A stretch of DNA of 64,000 nt from Bin87 sp965116785 (GTDB taxonomy: Bacteria; Chloroflexota; Dehalococcoidia; Lucifugimonadales; UBA3495). Location of the stretch: NCBI GenBank assembly GCA_965116785.1, contig OZ220731.1:124001-188000 (forward strand). Reading direction: 5' to 3'. A program made the translations under genes and the position numbers. Below, piece by piece: positions 9,688 to 18,070 of this stretch (position 1 is its first letter; every line of letters begins with the position of its first letter). The notes under the pieces are model-generated. The model ran no database searches. It saw only the letters and a list, made by a program, of their open reading frames with translations, and was not told where the DNA came from.

Positions 9688-10284
9688 TCCTCCCCGCTTC
9701 CCCGGCAGGGCGGATGCCTGCCTCGCCGACGGGCCCGCATCGCTCCGCCCGTGCCTCTGGCTTGCGCCGATTCTGGGTACGGCGTAGCTTGGTTCACGTT
9801 CACGTTCACGTTCACGTTCACGTCGGCTGGGACCGTACCGACCCCGAATGGCGTTTGCGACGATCTGTGGGGTTGCTCTGCCTCAGATTGGGGACACCGG
9901 TGGTTGCGTCACCATTCCCGGACAGTCCGTGGTCGCCCGGGTTACCAAAGCAAAGTTCCCGTACGTGGTGCAAGAGGAGTTGGGGTGGCAAGAAGGGAGC
10001 CACGGCGTCATCCTCGTCGGAACAACTACCAACCCGATGACGGAGGAACGCGATGGCCAAGAACGGCATGGACTGCGATGATGTGTCTGGGCCATCTCGT
10101 ACCGGGTTTGACCCCAGCATGGATTGGCGGAGATGCCTTCAAAAGGATCTGTCGACCCGATCCGAGGTGGCCCAGACCGCGCCGACCGCCTCGGTGAGCA
10201 GTGACCTGATAGGAGCGTGGCTCAAAGCCCCATCGCAGTCTTGTCCGCTCGACCCGCCGGCGCACCGCTCTCCGGGAGGCAGGT
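9688..10284. other. Degraded stretch between XRE pseudogene and IS110
   Basis: Contains the hexanucleotide repeat and several short overlapping frames without recognisable domains. The last part is probably the left flank of the IS110-family element, whose start codon at 10285 is preceded by GGGAGGCAGGT. No supportable gene. Confidence 0.5.
9792..9823 (+). repeat. Hexanucleotide tandem repeat (GTTCAC)5
   Basis: Five perfect copies of gttcac followed by gt. In the frame that crosses it, the repeat encodes alternating Phe-Thr. It lies in otherwise degraded DNA upstream of the IS110 transposase. A slippage-prone tract of this type can vary in copy number, but no intact gene contains it here. 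Confidence 0.9.
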
Positions 10285-11362
10285 ATGCTGGAAGTCACCG
10301 ATCATGAAACCAGGGCTGGTATGCGGGTGGTTATCGGGATCGATACTCACCAGGAACAGCATGTGGCAGTGGCCATCGACCGGCAAGGTGTCCGCCTGGG
10401 GGAGCGGCGTGCGGTAGCGACTACATCCGGCTATCGCGAGCTCGAGCGATGGTCCAGCAACTTGGGAACGATTCACGCCTTTGGTATCGAAGGAACGGGT
10501 TCATACGGCGCTGGCATCGCTCGGTTCTTGACCGGTCTTGGCTATTGCGTCGTCGAGGTCAACCGTCCCGACCGGTCAACCCGCTATCGGAAGGGGAAGA
10601 GCGATCCCACCGATGCGGAGATGGCGGCCCGGGCGGTTCTGGCCGGAGTGGGCCGATGCTATTCCCAAGTCGGGCCAGGGCGAAGTCGAGATGATCCGCA
10701 TGCTCAAAAGCGCCAAGGACTCGGCCGTCAAGGCCCGCACGCAGGCCATCAACCAGATGAAAGCTCTGGTCGTCACGGCACCAGCCAGTCTACGCGAAAC
10801 CCTTGATGGTCTCTCCGCCAGCGCCCTCGTCACGCGGTGCCGGAGCTTCCGCGTCCGTCGCTTGAGCGATCCAACGACGGCGGCGAAGTACGCTCTGCGT
10901 TCCCTGGCCTGCCGCCACCATCAGCTCAGCGAGGAGATCCGCAACCTGAAAGCCGAACTGGCGCAACTGATCGGGACCGCCTCGCCGACCCTGGTCAATA
11001 TCGTCGGCGTAGGACCCGACACCGCGGCGACCCTGCTGATTGCCGCTGGCAGCAACCCGGAGCGTCTCCGCTCCGAGGCTGCGTTCGCCGCGCTGTGTGG
11101 TGTGTGTCCAATACCGGCTTCCTCAGGCAGGACCAACCGGCATCGGCTCAACCGGGGTGGCGACCGCCAGGCCAATGCGGCGCTACACCGCATCGTCGTA
11201 GTCAGACTTCGATGCGACCTTCGAACGAAAGAATACATGCAGCGGCGAACTGGAGAGGGAATGAGCAAACCCGAAGTCATGCGTTGCCTCAAACGGTACG
11301 TCGCCCGCGAGATCTTCTCACACCTACAGATGCCCGCAGGACTGGCCCGCAACCCGGCTTGA
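10285..11362 (+). pseudogene. IS110-family transposase, frameshifted
   Basis: A DEDD (RuvC-like) transposase. The N-terminal part in frame 1 has VVIGIDTHQEQHVAVAID (first Asp), FGIEGTGSYGAGIA (Glu) and RKGKSDPTDAEMAARAVL (the two later acidic residues). The frame then shifts by +1 near 10650: GTGGGCCGATGC would read GTGGCCGATGC without one extra G. It continues as DAIPKSGQGEVEMIRMLKSA. The C-terminal transposase_20 domain follows (VNIVGVGPDTAATLLIAAG, FAALCGVCPIPASSGRTNRH, GGDRQANAALHRIVVV). The one-base insertion in a G run separates the catalytic and C-terminal halves, so the element is probably inactive. As expected for IS110, no terminal inverted repeats were seen. Confidence 0.85.
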
Positions 11363-11390
11363 CATCTATAGGAGCATCCTTTTGTAACTA

Positions 11391-12010
11391 CTACGCAAGC
11401 GTGACATGGAGGGCGACGTGTACTACCTGAGGGAAGCCCTGCAGGTGCTGGTGGAAGGGCTCAAGGACGCCGAGGTTTCGGCGCAGATCGGGGACCAGCA
11501 CCGCGAACGCAAGCAGGAACGGATTACCCACCGTTTCATGGCCAAGCTGCTCGCCTGCGTGCCCAGGCGTTCCCTGCCCGGTGTGGTCACCTTGATACCC
11601 ACCACCTACAAGCAACTTTCATGGGAGGATGTTCAGGCCCAGGCCGACCGGGTGACCGCTCAGCTGCGAGAACACTTCGCCCAAGTAGCCGAGATGCTGG
11701 AGGACGCCATTCCCGACATCTTGGCCTTCACCGCCTGCCCAGTGACCCACTGGTAGAAGCTGTGATCCAACACCCGCTGGAACGACTGAACAAGGAGATC
11801 CGCCGGCGTACCCGCGCTGTGGGCATCTTCCCCTACTGTGGGGCAAACCGGCGTTTAGTGAGTGCCGTGCTGGCCGAGCAGCATGACGAGGGGGCCGAAG
11901 GCCGTCGCTGCATTACCTGGACCAACGCTGTCGACGCCGAAGTCTAGCCCGCAGACAACATCCTGGATACCGCGGTCTAATCAACATCAACAAGGATGAC
12001 GCCGATTACA
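11391..12010 (+). pseudogene. IS256-family transposase remnant with internal deletion
   Basis: The fragment starting near 11406 matches the N-terminus of IS256-type transposases (YLREALQVLVEGLKDAEVSA, QIGDQHRERKQERITHR). It then jumps directly to the C-terminal region (DILAFTACPVTHW), so the whole central part that holds the DDE site is missing. The HW is followed by stops (TAG, then TGA where the family has Trp). A frameshift leads to HPLERLNKEIRRRTRAVGIF and LVSAVLAEQHDE, ending by 11947. Downstream, ACAAGGATGACGCCG near 11990-12004 may be the right terminal repeat; its complement resembles GCATCCTTTTGT at about 11375, and the 15-mer recurs near 39793. Confidence 0.8.
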
Positions 12011-12081
12011 CCTATACTGATGGTACGAAAACGATGCGAGTAGGAATGGGCCGATTGGGCTTGGGTTTTACGATGTAAATA

Positions 12082-12171
12082 TGGCGGAGAGGGCGGGATT
12101 CGAACCCGCGAGAGGCGTTAACCCCTACGCGATTTCCAGTCGCGCCCATTCGTCCACTCTGGCACCTCTCC
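12082..12171 (-). tRNA. tRNA-Ser (GGA)
   Basis: A 90-nt class II tRNA. The 7-bp acceptor stem pairs GGAGAGG (12171-12165) with CCTCTCC (12092-12086). The discriminator is G and CCA is encoded (12084-12082). The anticodon loop CTGGAAA gives anticodon GGA. A long variable arm typical of serine tRNAs is present, and the T arm carries GGTTCGAATCC. TATAAT lies about 60 nt upstream on the same strand. Confidence 0.96.
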
Positions 12172-12181
12172 GCGGCTGTCC

Positions 12182-12239
12182 GTGCGTATGGTACGCACCG
12201 TGACCTTGCAGGAACGTTGCGGGCGGGGTCAAAATTATA
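12182..12239 (-). promoter_or_regulatory. Putative tRNA-Ser promoter with adjacent palindrome
   Basis: On the minus strand a perfect TATAAT sits at 12239-12234. Between it and the tRNA lies the palindrome GTGCGTA-TGG-TACGCAC (12182-12198). The -35 box is not convincing, and the distance from the -10 to the tRNA is about 60 nt. The palindrome could be a protein site or a leader hairpin; neither is proven. Confidence 0.35.
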
Positions 12240-12271
12240 GCACGGGGTCTCGGGGGTACGCGCCCCCGGAG

Positions 12272-13825
12272 TCACTGTGGGTCAGCTTCGTACACCTCGG
12301 TGTCCGGGTGGTACTGGAACCAACCGAACCAGAAAGAGGTTACGCTGGGGATGCGGGGGAAAGATTGAGAGGGGTCTGACTGATTGACCAATCCGGATTC
12401 GGTTATCTGCCAAGCGGCGCCGGATGCATCGACCAGCGCGGACGGGGGAACATCCGGGTCGTCGGTTGGCGACAGGGAAAATGTCGCGTCACCGCGTTCG
12501 TAGATGCGTCCGGCGCGGGATTCGGCCGATGCGACGACCACCACGTTGAGGCCACCCAGCGTGTCGTTGACCAGCCGCACCTGCTGCAGATCGGCCACGC
12601 GGTAGGCTTTGGCGCTGTCCGCGATGGACAGGCCCACCACGACCTCTTTAGGGTCGAACGTTACGTCCCGGTTCCAAACCGGGAACATCACCTCGTCCGA
12701 GGTGAAATAGTCGTAGTAGATGGCGCGCGGGTCGTTCTCCGGGACGTAGAAATCGGGAGGGTAGACGCCGGTGTTGCGATCCAGGACGGTGGTGTCGGGA
12801 TGCTCCGCCAGCCATTCTTCCCAAGTCGTGACCACCGATGGAAAGAAGGGTTGCCTGATGCCCGAATCGGCCAACGGGCCGATGACCGGCTCGCCGATGA
12901 ACTGGTTCCACAGGGAACGGGTGGCTCGGTCGTACATCACCTTGTTGCTGCGGTAGAGCAGACCCGAGGTGCCGAAGGTGGTTGCCTCTCCGTTGACGAT
13001 GCCGGAATACACGATTCCGGTGCCGCAGAGGGTTCAATACACCAGCGAGATCGGTTCGCCACCCAGCACGTCGTTGGCGAGCTCGTGGGCGTTCATGATC
13101 CGCAGGGGATACGCTCGGTTCTCGCCGTTGATGGAGACGCCGAAAACGCGGTCGCCAGGCCAGAGCCAGGTAGCCTGCTCGGGGAGGATATAAGGCGCCT
13201 GCTCCAGCGGCGGGATACCGTCCAGGCGGACGCCGCCCCAGACCACCTCGGTCAGGTCGACCCGCGAACGGGTGATGCCCGGTTCCAGGATGGCGCCGAT
13301 GGACGGGTCGATCAACGCCAGCGAGTCCACCTTCCAGCGCGGGTACTCTGAAGGCGGGGCGTATTCGTCCCTGCGCGGCCCGACCCACTCCCGCCACAGG
13401 CGGCGGTCCAGATCGAAGTCCTGACCCGTCAGCACCGCGAGCGTGTCTACCGCCGCCCCGAGGGCGTCCCGGTTCCTGAAAAATTTAAGAGCCTCAAGGA
13501 TGACCAGGACCTGCGACTTGTCCTCGTACTCCTCCGTGTCCGCCAGAGCGGCCAGCGTCGTCTCCGAGGGATGATCCAAGCCGTGCCAAATGCCGAACAT
13601 GGTGCGGTTGGAGTCGTATGTAACGGCGGTTGGTTCGGCGACAGGCAACGGGCGGGAAACGGTTGGCTCGAGTGTGGCATCCGCAGGGGCATCCGTCGGC
13701 ACCGCGGCGGGTATCGGCGGCGGCAGGGTCAGCGCGGGCTCTTCCGGAGCGGGCGGCACTGGGCGGCCACAAGCCAAGGCGAGCAACCCGATCATAAGGA
13801 GCAGAAACGGGATGGCTTTGGACAA
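12272..13825 (-). CDS. DUF3179 lipoprotein with in-frame UGA at a conserved Cys (candidate selenoprotein)
   Basis: Reads as one 517-residue protein if UGA 13036-13034 is decoded. The TTG at 13825 has GAGGGT just upstream and gives a clean lipoprotein signal (KAIPFLLLMIGLLALAC). The ATG at 13864 is the alternative start but lacks a ribosome site and puts 13 residues ahead of the signal. The DUF3179 core is unmistakable: GVSINGENRAYPLRIMNAHE, GGEPISLVY-(UGA)-TLCGTGIVY, TFGTSGLLYRSNKVMYDR and RSLWNQFIGEPVIGPLA. Family members have YCPLCGT here, so the UGA replaces the first Cys of CxxC and gives UxxC (residues 264 and 267). Both halves are otherwise intact and in the same frame, and a SECIS-like hairpin follows. 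The family's function is unknown; the CxxC suggests redox chemistry or metal binding outside the membrane. The alternative is a TGC-to-TGA nonsense mutation. No sel genes or tRNA-Sec are in the window. Confidence 0.75.
13002..13036 (-). promoter_or_regulatory. Putative bacterial SECIS hairpin after the DUF3179 UGA
   Basis: After UGA (13036-13034) come 13 nt and then a perfect 7-bp stem CCGGAAT (13020-13014)/ATTCCGG (13008-13002) closing the 5-nt loop CGTGT. The loop begins 20 nt after the UGA and has G as its second base. Bacterial SECIS elements, as generally described, need a short apical loop with a G in its first two bases, an upper stem of a few base pairs or more, and a loop roughly 16-37 nt after the UGA. 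All three are met. The hairpin also encodes family-conserved residues, so chance cannot be excluded. Confidence 0.55.
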
Positions 13826-13899
13826 CTGAATACCCTCAGTTACCAGTGAACAGCTGCGGAACATGGAGACGCGACGGTACTCGGGCGGGTATATCTCCC

Positions 13900-14532
13900 T
13901 CAGTCGAGGGAACTGTGTTGCTGCACTTCTATAACTACGACGTGATCGGGGAGGCTTGAGCTCGAATCCTTCAGAGCATTGACGAGGCCTTTCACGTCGA
14001 TCACGTACAGCTCTACACGGTTATCGGGCACGTTGATCCCCGATTCGACTGTGATACCGGTGGCGCTGGCAATCGCGTGCGCTCGGTGCTGGGCTTGTTC
14101 CAGATATCGCAGCGACGCCTGGGCATTGCGGGCTTTGATGAGCCCCTCCAAGGGTTGGTCAATCACGTAGGGCGCTAGGGTGGCTTCGGGGTTTTCGGTG
14201 AATAATACAGTCACGCCAAAATCCGGCTCGTGGTGGATCCACAATCCTGCGTAGGTGTCAGGCTCTCCCGACCGGAGCAGCGGACCCAGCGGGCCAACCT
14301 CACCCTGCAGAGTCAGACGGCACATGGCTTCCTCGATACTTACGCCAAAATCGCTTGCGTAGTGTTGAGCGTCCATCCTCAATGCATCGTTCTGGGGTAA
14401 GGGCGAGCAGGTGAGCGGTCCATTCGCGGTTCGTGTCGATGAGGATGCCGGCAGCAACCAGAGCATCGCTACTATGATTACGACGAGCGCACCCGCCAGG
14501 ATGTATGGCCTGGGCGAAGTCGCCACATCCAC
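13900..14532 (-). CDS. Hypothetical membrane-anchored protein
   Basis: 210 residues from a GTG start, with one N-terminal membrane helix or signal anchor (YILAGALVVIIVAMLWLLP) followed by an extracytoplasmic domain. The visible patterns are ALRMDAQHYASDFGVSIEEA, TYAGLWIHHEPDFGVTVLFT, ATGITVESGINVPDNRVELY and a final DHVVVIEV. They resemble the non-catalytic segment found before some secreted trypsin-like proteases of actinobacterial type, but that is a resemblance from memory and no protease domain is present. It lies upstream of the DUF3179 gene on the same strand and may be co-exported. Function unknown. Confidence 0.65.
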   Translation of the reverse strand: MDVATSPRPYILAGALVVIIVAMLWLLPASSSTRTANGPLTCSPLPQNDALRMDAQHYASDFGVSIEEAMCRLTLQGEVGPLGPLLRSGEPDTYAGLWIHHEPDFGVTVLFTENPEATLAPYVIDQPLEGLIKARNAQASLRYLEQAQHRAHAIASATGITVESGINVPDNRVELYVIDVKGLVNALKDSSSSLPDHVVVIEVQQHSSLD

Positions 14533-14623
14533 GCCTCAGCGCACAAAGGCTCAGCCCGCACTCATGAATTAAGGGCAGGTGCTGGCCCTGCCCTCGTCCA
14601 CGTAACGCTTTGCCGCAGTGATG

Positions 14624-15034
14624 CTAATCAGCTGCAGCGGCGGCTTCGGCGGCCGCGTACCACTCGGGCCCTTCCTGCCCCGGCTCGGGCAGCACGAAGC
14701 CGCCCTCCATGGTCCAGGAGGCGGGGTTCTCGGTGATGCGCCCGGGGATGGCGCTGGGCGAAACATTCGCGACCCGTGCGAAGGCGCCGGTGAGGTCGGA
14801 CAAGAGCTGCTGCTTGACTTCCTCAGACCGCCCGGCGCGGTTGCCGCCGTCCAGGTAGTAGCCTTCCCCGTGCTCGTGGGTCTGGCCCTCCGGCGTCTCC
14901 AGGAATGTGACCGACACAAAACTGCGCGGCGCACCGGTGGAACCACAGTGGATGTCGGTGAAGGCCAGCGCGATCTCCTGCCTCTGGTCAAAGGACAGGG
15001 CGTCCTGGGGGATGAAACAGCGATAGTGCGGCAT
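14624..15034 (-). CDS. Tautomerase-superfamily protein, cis-CaaD-like
   Basis: 136 residues. The protein starts Met-Pro, leaving Pro1 as the expected catalytic base after Met removal. It keeps a His in ALAFTDIHCGSTG, at the place of the catalytic His of cis-3-chloroacrylic acid dehalogenase. It also has LPEPGQEGPEW, which matches the region of that enzyme's catalytic Glu. Whether it dehalogenates or only tautomerises cannot be said. It follows the second tautomerase-like gene (15064-15393) by about 30 bases on the same strand, so the two are probably co-transcribed. The tail is an unusual Ala-rich run. Confidence 0.8.
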   Translation of the reverse strand: MPHYRCFIPQDALSFDQRQEIALAFTDIHCGSTGAPRSFVSVTFLETPEGQTHEHGEGYYLDGGNRAGRSEEVKQQLLSDLTGAFARVANVSPSAIPGRITENPASWTMEGGFVLPEPGQEGPEWYAAAEAAAAAD

Positions 15035-15063
15035 GGTCTGCTCCTTGTGCCGGTTGGTCGGTT

Positions 15064-15393
15064 TTAGTTGTCGCGTCGGTCCCTAGCGGACACGACCAGT
15101 TCGTCGGTGGTGCAGCCGGTGACGTCCATCCACATGTCCTGTATGGACTGCATGAGCTCCACTCGGGTCTCCTGCCGAAGGCCGGGCGGGATTTCGCCGC
15201 GTACTGCGGAAGTGGTCGACAGGCGACCGCCGCGGAAGCCGAACCCATGAGGGATCTCGATCCAGTTGACCGACACCTCGTCCGGATTGCCGCCCACGAA
15301 CCCGGTGGTGATGCGGGCCAGCTCCGATGCCAGCCTGGGACGGATATCCTCCGGGACAATCCCTTCCTGGATGGTGCAGTTGAACGTGATCAT
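15064..15393 (-). CDS. Tautomerase-like protein lacking Pro1
   Basis: 109 residues from ATG 15393, chosen over a much longer upstream frame because GGAAGG lies 5 bases before it and the upstream part overlaps the divergent DUF2277 gene. The fold-type pattern (N-terminal beta strand ITFNCTIQEGIV, a long helix with RPRLASELARITTGF, then NPDEVSVNWIEIPHGFGFRGG) looks like a 4-oxalocrotonate tautomerase/cis-CaaD relative. The residue after Met is Ile, so the usual catalytic proline is absent. It may be a structural partner or a non-Pro1 family member. First gene of a two-gene unit with the cis-CaaD-like protein. Confidence 0.65.
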   Translation of the reverse strand: MITFNCTIQEGIVPEDIRPRLASELARITTGFVGGNPDEVSVNWIEIPHGFGFRGGRLSTTSAVRGEIPPGLRQETRVELMQSIQDMWMDVTGCTTDELVVSARDRRDN

Positions 15394-15490
15394 CGACCCT
15401 TCCGAACGCGACAGATACTTGTTGCGGGAGGGTAACATAGCGGTCACCAACGTGGCAACGACGACCAACGACCACCGGAGGCAAGCCACC

Positions 15491-15715
15491 ATGTGCCGAA
15501 GCATCAAGACGCTGCGCAAAGCCGACCCGCCGGCCACCGACGTCGAGGTGAGAGAGGCCGCGTTGCAGTTCGTCCGCAAGATCAGCGGATACCGCCAGCC
15601 CTCGCGGGCCAACGCGCTGGCCTTCGAGCAGGCCGTGGACGACGTAGCGTTGGCGTCGCAGAAGTTGCTGGATGCCCTGGTTGTGTCGGCAACGCGCAAC
15701 CACGCTCTCAAATGA
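15491..15715 (+). CDS. DUF2277 family protein
   Basis: A 74-residue protein of the small DUF2277 family, recognisable by MCRSIKTLRKADPPATDVEV at the start and ALQFVRKISGYRQPSRANAL in the middle. The ATG at 15491 is preceded by GGAGG at good distance and the family begins MCR-I-TL, so the start is secure. Function unknown. It is transcribed divergently from the tautomerase pair and sits 76 bases before the ThDP enzyme gene on the same strand. Confidence 0.85.
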   Translation: MCRSIKTLRKADPPATDVEVREAALQFVRKISGYRQPSRANALAFEQAVDDVALASQKLLDALVVSATRNHALK

Positions 15716-15791
15716 CAGGTCGGGGACGCTATGCTATCGTAGGCCGGCCCGCTGTGTCGGGCTCAATCATTGCTATTAGGAAGGTTTCATC

Positions 15792-17399
15792 ATGCCCACC
15801 ATGACCGGCGGTCAGGCTCTCATGCGCTCGTTGTACCTGGAGGGGGTGCGCGTCATCTTCGGGCTCCCAGGTGTGCAGCTCTACCACGCGCTGGACGCGC
15901 TGAACGACGTGCCGGGCATCCGGCTCATCACCACTCGGCACGAGCAGGCCACGGCCTACATGGCGGACGGTTACGCTCGGGCCAGCGGCGGCGTGGGCAC
16001 GGCGCTCATGGTGCCGGGACCCGGCCTGCTCAACGCGTCGGCCGCGATCAGCACCGCCTACTCGGCGTCCTCACCGGTGCTGGTAGTGTCGGGCCAGATC
16101 GAGCGCGACCTGATCGGCGCGGACCGGGGCATCCTGCACGAGGTCAACGACCAGCAAGACTGCATCCGGCCCATCACCAAGTACGTGCGTCGGATGATGA
16201 CCGCAGAGGAAGCGCCCGAGGCGGTGCACGAGGCCTTCCGGCAGCTGACCACCGGCCGGCCGCGCCCCGTGGAGATTGAAATGCCGCCGGAGACCATGGC
16301 GGAACAGCGCGAAGTCTCTCTCATCGAGGCGGAAGGTTACCCCCGAGTCTCGGCGTCCGACGAGCAGGTGGCCGAGGCCGCCCGCATCCTGGCCGGCGCG
16401 CGGCGTCCGCTGATCTGGGCCGGCGGCGGCGTGATCTCTTCGGAAGGATCGCAGGCATTGGTGCGCCTGGCGGAACGCTTGCAAGCGCCGGTGATCACCA
16501 CCGCCGAGGGCAAGGGCGTCATCGACGATCGGCATCAGCTGGCGCTGGGAGCGCTGCGGCTGCGCAACGACCCGGTGGCCAAGGAAGAGCCCCACTTCGA
16601 CGTCATCCTGGGTGTGGGCAGCCGCATGGCATTCCCCATGTGGCTGGACGGCCAGCGCGTGGTGCAGATCGACATCGATCCAGACGAGTTGGGCCGCAAC
16701 TGGGAGAACACCTACGGCGTCGCCGGCGACGCTCGTACCGTGATGGAGCAGGTGGACGCCAGGCTGGCCGAGACCATCGACCTGGGATCCCGCCCGTCCT
16801 TTGCCGCCGAAACCGAAGCCCTGCGCCAGCGCCGCAAGGAATCCGCGATACGCCCCGAACCGCAGGAGTCGTACCTGCAAGCGGTACGCTCCGCCGTGCC
16901 TGAGGACGGCATCCTGGTGTCGGGCATGACCCAGCTGGGCTACTACGCCCGCGCTTTCTGGCCCACCTACGAGCCGCGCACCTTCATCACGTCCAGCTAC
17001 TCAGGCAACCTGGGCTACGCCTACCCCACGGCGCTGGGCGCCAAGGTGGCCCAGCCGGACCGTCCGGTGGTGGCCCTGTGCGGCGACGGCGGGTTCCTGT
17101 TCAACTCGCAGGAGCTGGCCACGGCGGTGCAGCACGGTATCAACGCGGTGGCGGTGGTGTTCAACGACAACGCCTACGGCAACGTGCTGCGCGACCAGGT
17201 GAACCAGTTCAACGGCCGCGCCGTGGGCGCCGAACTGCACAACCCCGACTTCGTCAAGCTGGCCGAGGCCTACGGCGTCCGCGCCGCCCGCGCCGAGGGC
17301 CCTGAAGCTCTGGAATCTGCCCTGCGCGAAGCCCTCTCCGCCGACGCTCCCAGCCTCATCGAGGTGCCGGTGAGCATGATGCCGACGCCGTTTACGTAG
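15792..17399 (+). CDS. Thiamine-diphosphate enzyme, acetolactate synthase-like
   Basis: 535 residues with the three domains of the acetohydroxyacid synthase/ThDP decarboxylase family. The pyrimidine-binding domain carries the catalytic Glu in TRHEQATAYMADGYAR. The central domain has the Rossmann-like PLIWAGGGVISSEGSQALV. The ThDP-binding domain has ALCGDGGFLFNSQELATAVQ followed by VVFNDNAYGN, the GDG...N metal/cofactor motif. AGGAAGG lies ahead of ATG 15792. No regulatory subunit (ilvN) or ilvC gene is adjacent, so it is more likely a catabolic 2-oxoacid decarboxylase/lyase (glyoxylate carboligase, benzoylformate decarboxylase-like) than the biosynthetic enzyme. The substrate is not determined. 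Confidence 0.88.
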   Translation: MPTMTGGQALMRSLYLEGVRVIFGLPGVQLYHALDALNDVPGIRLITTRHEQATAYMADGYARASGGVGTALMVPGPGLLNASAAISTAYSASSPVLVVSGQIERDLIGADRGILHEVNDQQDCIRPITKYVRRMMTAEEAPEAVHEAFRQLTTGRPRPVEIEMPPETMAEQREVSLIEAEGYPRVSASDEQVAEAARILAGARRPLIWAGGGVISSEGSQALVRLAERLQAPVITTAEGKGVIDDRHQLALGALRLRNDPVAKEEPHFDVILGVGSRMAFPMWLDGQRVVQIDIDPDELGRNWENTYGVAGDARTVMEQVDARLAETIDLGSRPSFAAETEALRQRRKESAIRPEPQESYLQAVRSAVPEDGILVSGMTQLGYYARAFWPTYEPRTFITSSYSGNLGYAYPTALGAKVAQPDRPVVALCGDGGFLFNSQELATAVQHGINAVAVVFNDNAYGNVLRDQVNQFNGRAVGAELHNPDFVKLAEAYGVRAARAEGPEALESALREALSADAPSLIEVPVSMMPTPFT

Positions 17400-17428
17400 G
17401 ACACATTGTGCCCATTCTTGCGAGAAGT

Positions 17429-18070
17429 TCAGCAGCGGTCGGGACTCCACGCACGTATATCGTCGTCACCCAAAAGCTCTTCGCGCAATTCCTCGAAAAT
17501 CCTGTCGATGCCCCATGCTTGGGCCGACGCTAACGCTAAAAGGCGTCTGTGCTCCCGGGTAAGCCCGGTACGCGATTTATATCCTAAGTCGTGCTCTGCC
17601 TCTGACCAAGCGTGCTGCGACAGGGTTCGCACTTGGAGTTCGAAAAACCGAGGCAACTCAATCCTGCCAATTCCCTCTGGCACTATTTGATTGGGCAAAG
17701 GATAAATCCTGTGTTCACCAAAATAACCAAATTCGTACGGCGATTCAGGCTCGTGCACAGTTTCTTCCACCGGACGAAACCACTCGTCCATCGTATCGAG
17801 CACTATGCCGACATCTCGCAGGTACTTCACGATCACCCTAGCACCAATTTGATCTTGGATCTCCGTGATAGGATCAAAGTATTTCAATCTCCCTGCCCTA
17901 TTTTTTTGCATCGCTTTCGCAACGAAACTTTTCGGATCCTTGGCTCTACATGTAATGCGATCGATACTAGGAATGTCACTCAGATATGACTTTATGAGTT
18001 GCTCTAGACTAACAGAGACTCCGACAAGAGCGACATATCTCTGACTATATTGTTTTAGAAGATTTTCCAC
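17429..18070 (-). CDS. RelA/SpoT-domain (small alarmone synthetase-like) protein
   Basis: 213 residues, essentially only a RelA/SpoT nucleotidyltransferase domain, with no HD hydrolase or TGS domain. The visible match to small alarmone synthetases includes CRAKDPKSF (R42, K44; ATP contacts), IQDQIGARVIV (D73 metal ligand, R78), GYFGEH (Y116, H120; normally GYRS-H), FELQVRT (E144, Q146, R148) and QHAWSEAEHDLGYK (H153 to K165). It would transfer pyrophosphate from ATP to a guanine nucleotide or to tRNA, as toxSAS enzymes do. The substrate is unknown. It starts with GTG at 18070, overlapping the stop of the upstream gene by one base, which implies tight translational coupling. The DNA is visibly AT-richer than the neighbours, a sign of transfer. 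Confidence 0.72.
   Translation of the reverse strand: MENLLKQYSQRYVALVGVSVSLEQLIKSYLSDIPSIDRITCRAKDPKSFVAKAMQKNRAGRLKYFDPITEIQDQIGARVIVKYLRDVGIVLDTMDEWFRPVEETVHEPESPYEFGYFGEHRIYPLPNQIVPEGIGRIELPRFFELQVRTLSQHAWSEAEHDLGYKSRTGLTREHRRLLALASAQAWGIDRIFEELREELLGDDDIRAWSPDRC

Noticed and set aside
15394..15711. N-terminal extension of the second tautomerase-like protein
   Set aside because: It is antisense to the DUF2277 gene and its composition is that of a shadow frame; GGAAGG marks the ATG at 15393.
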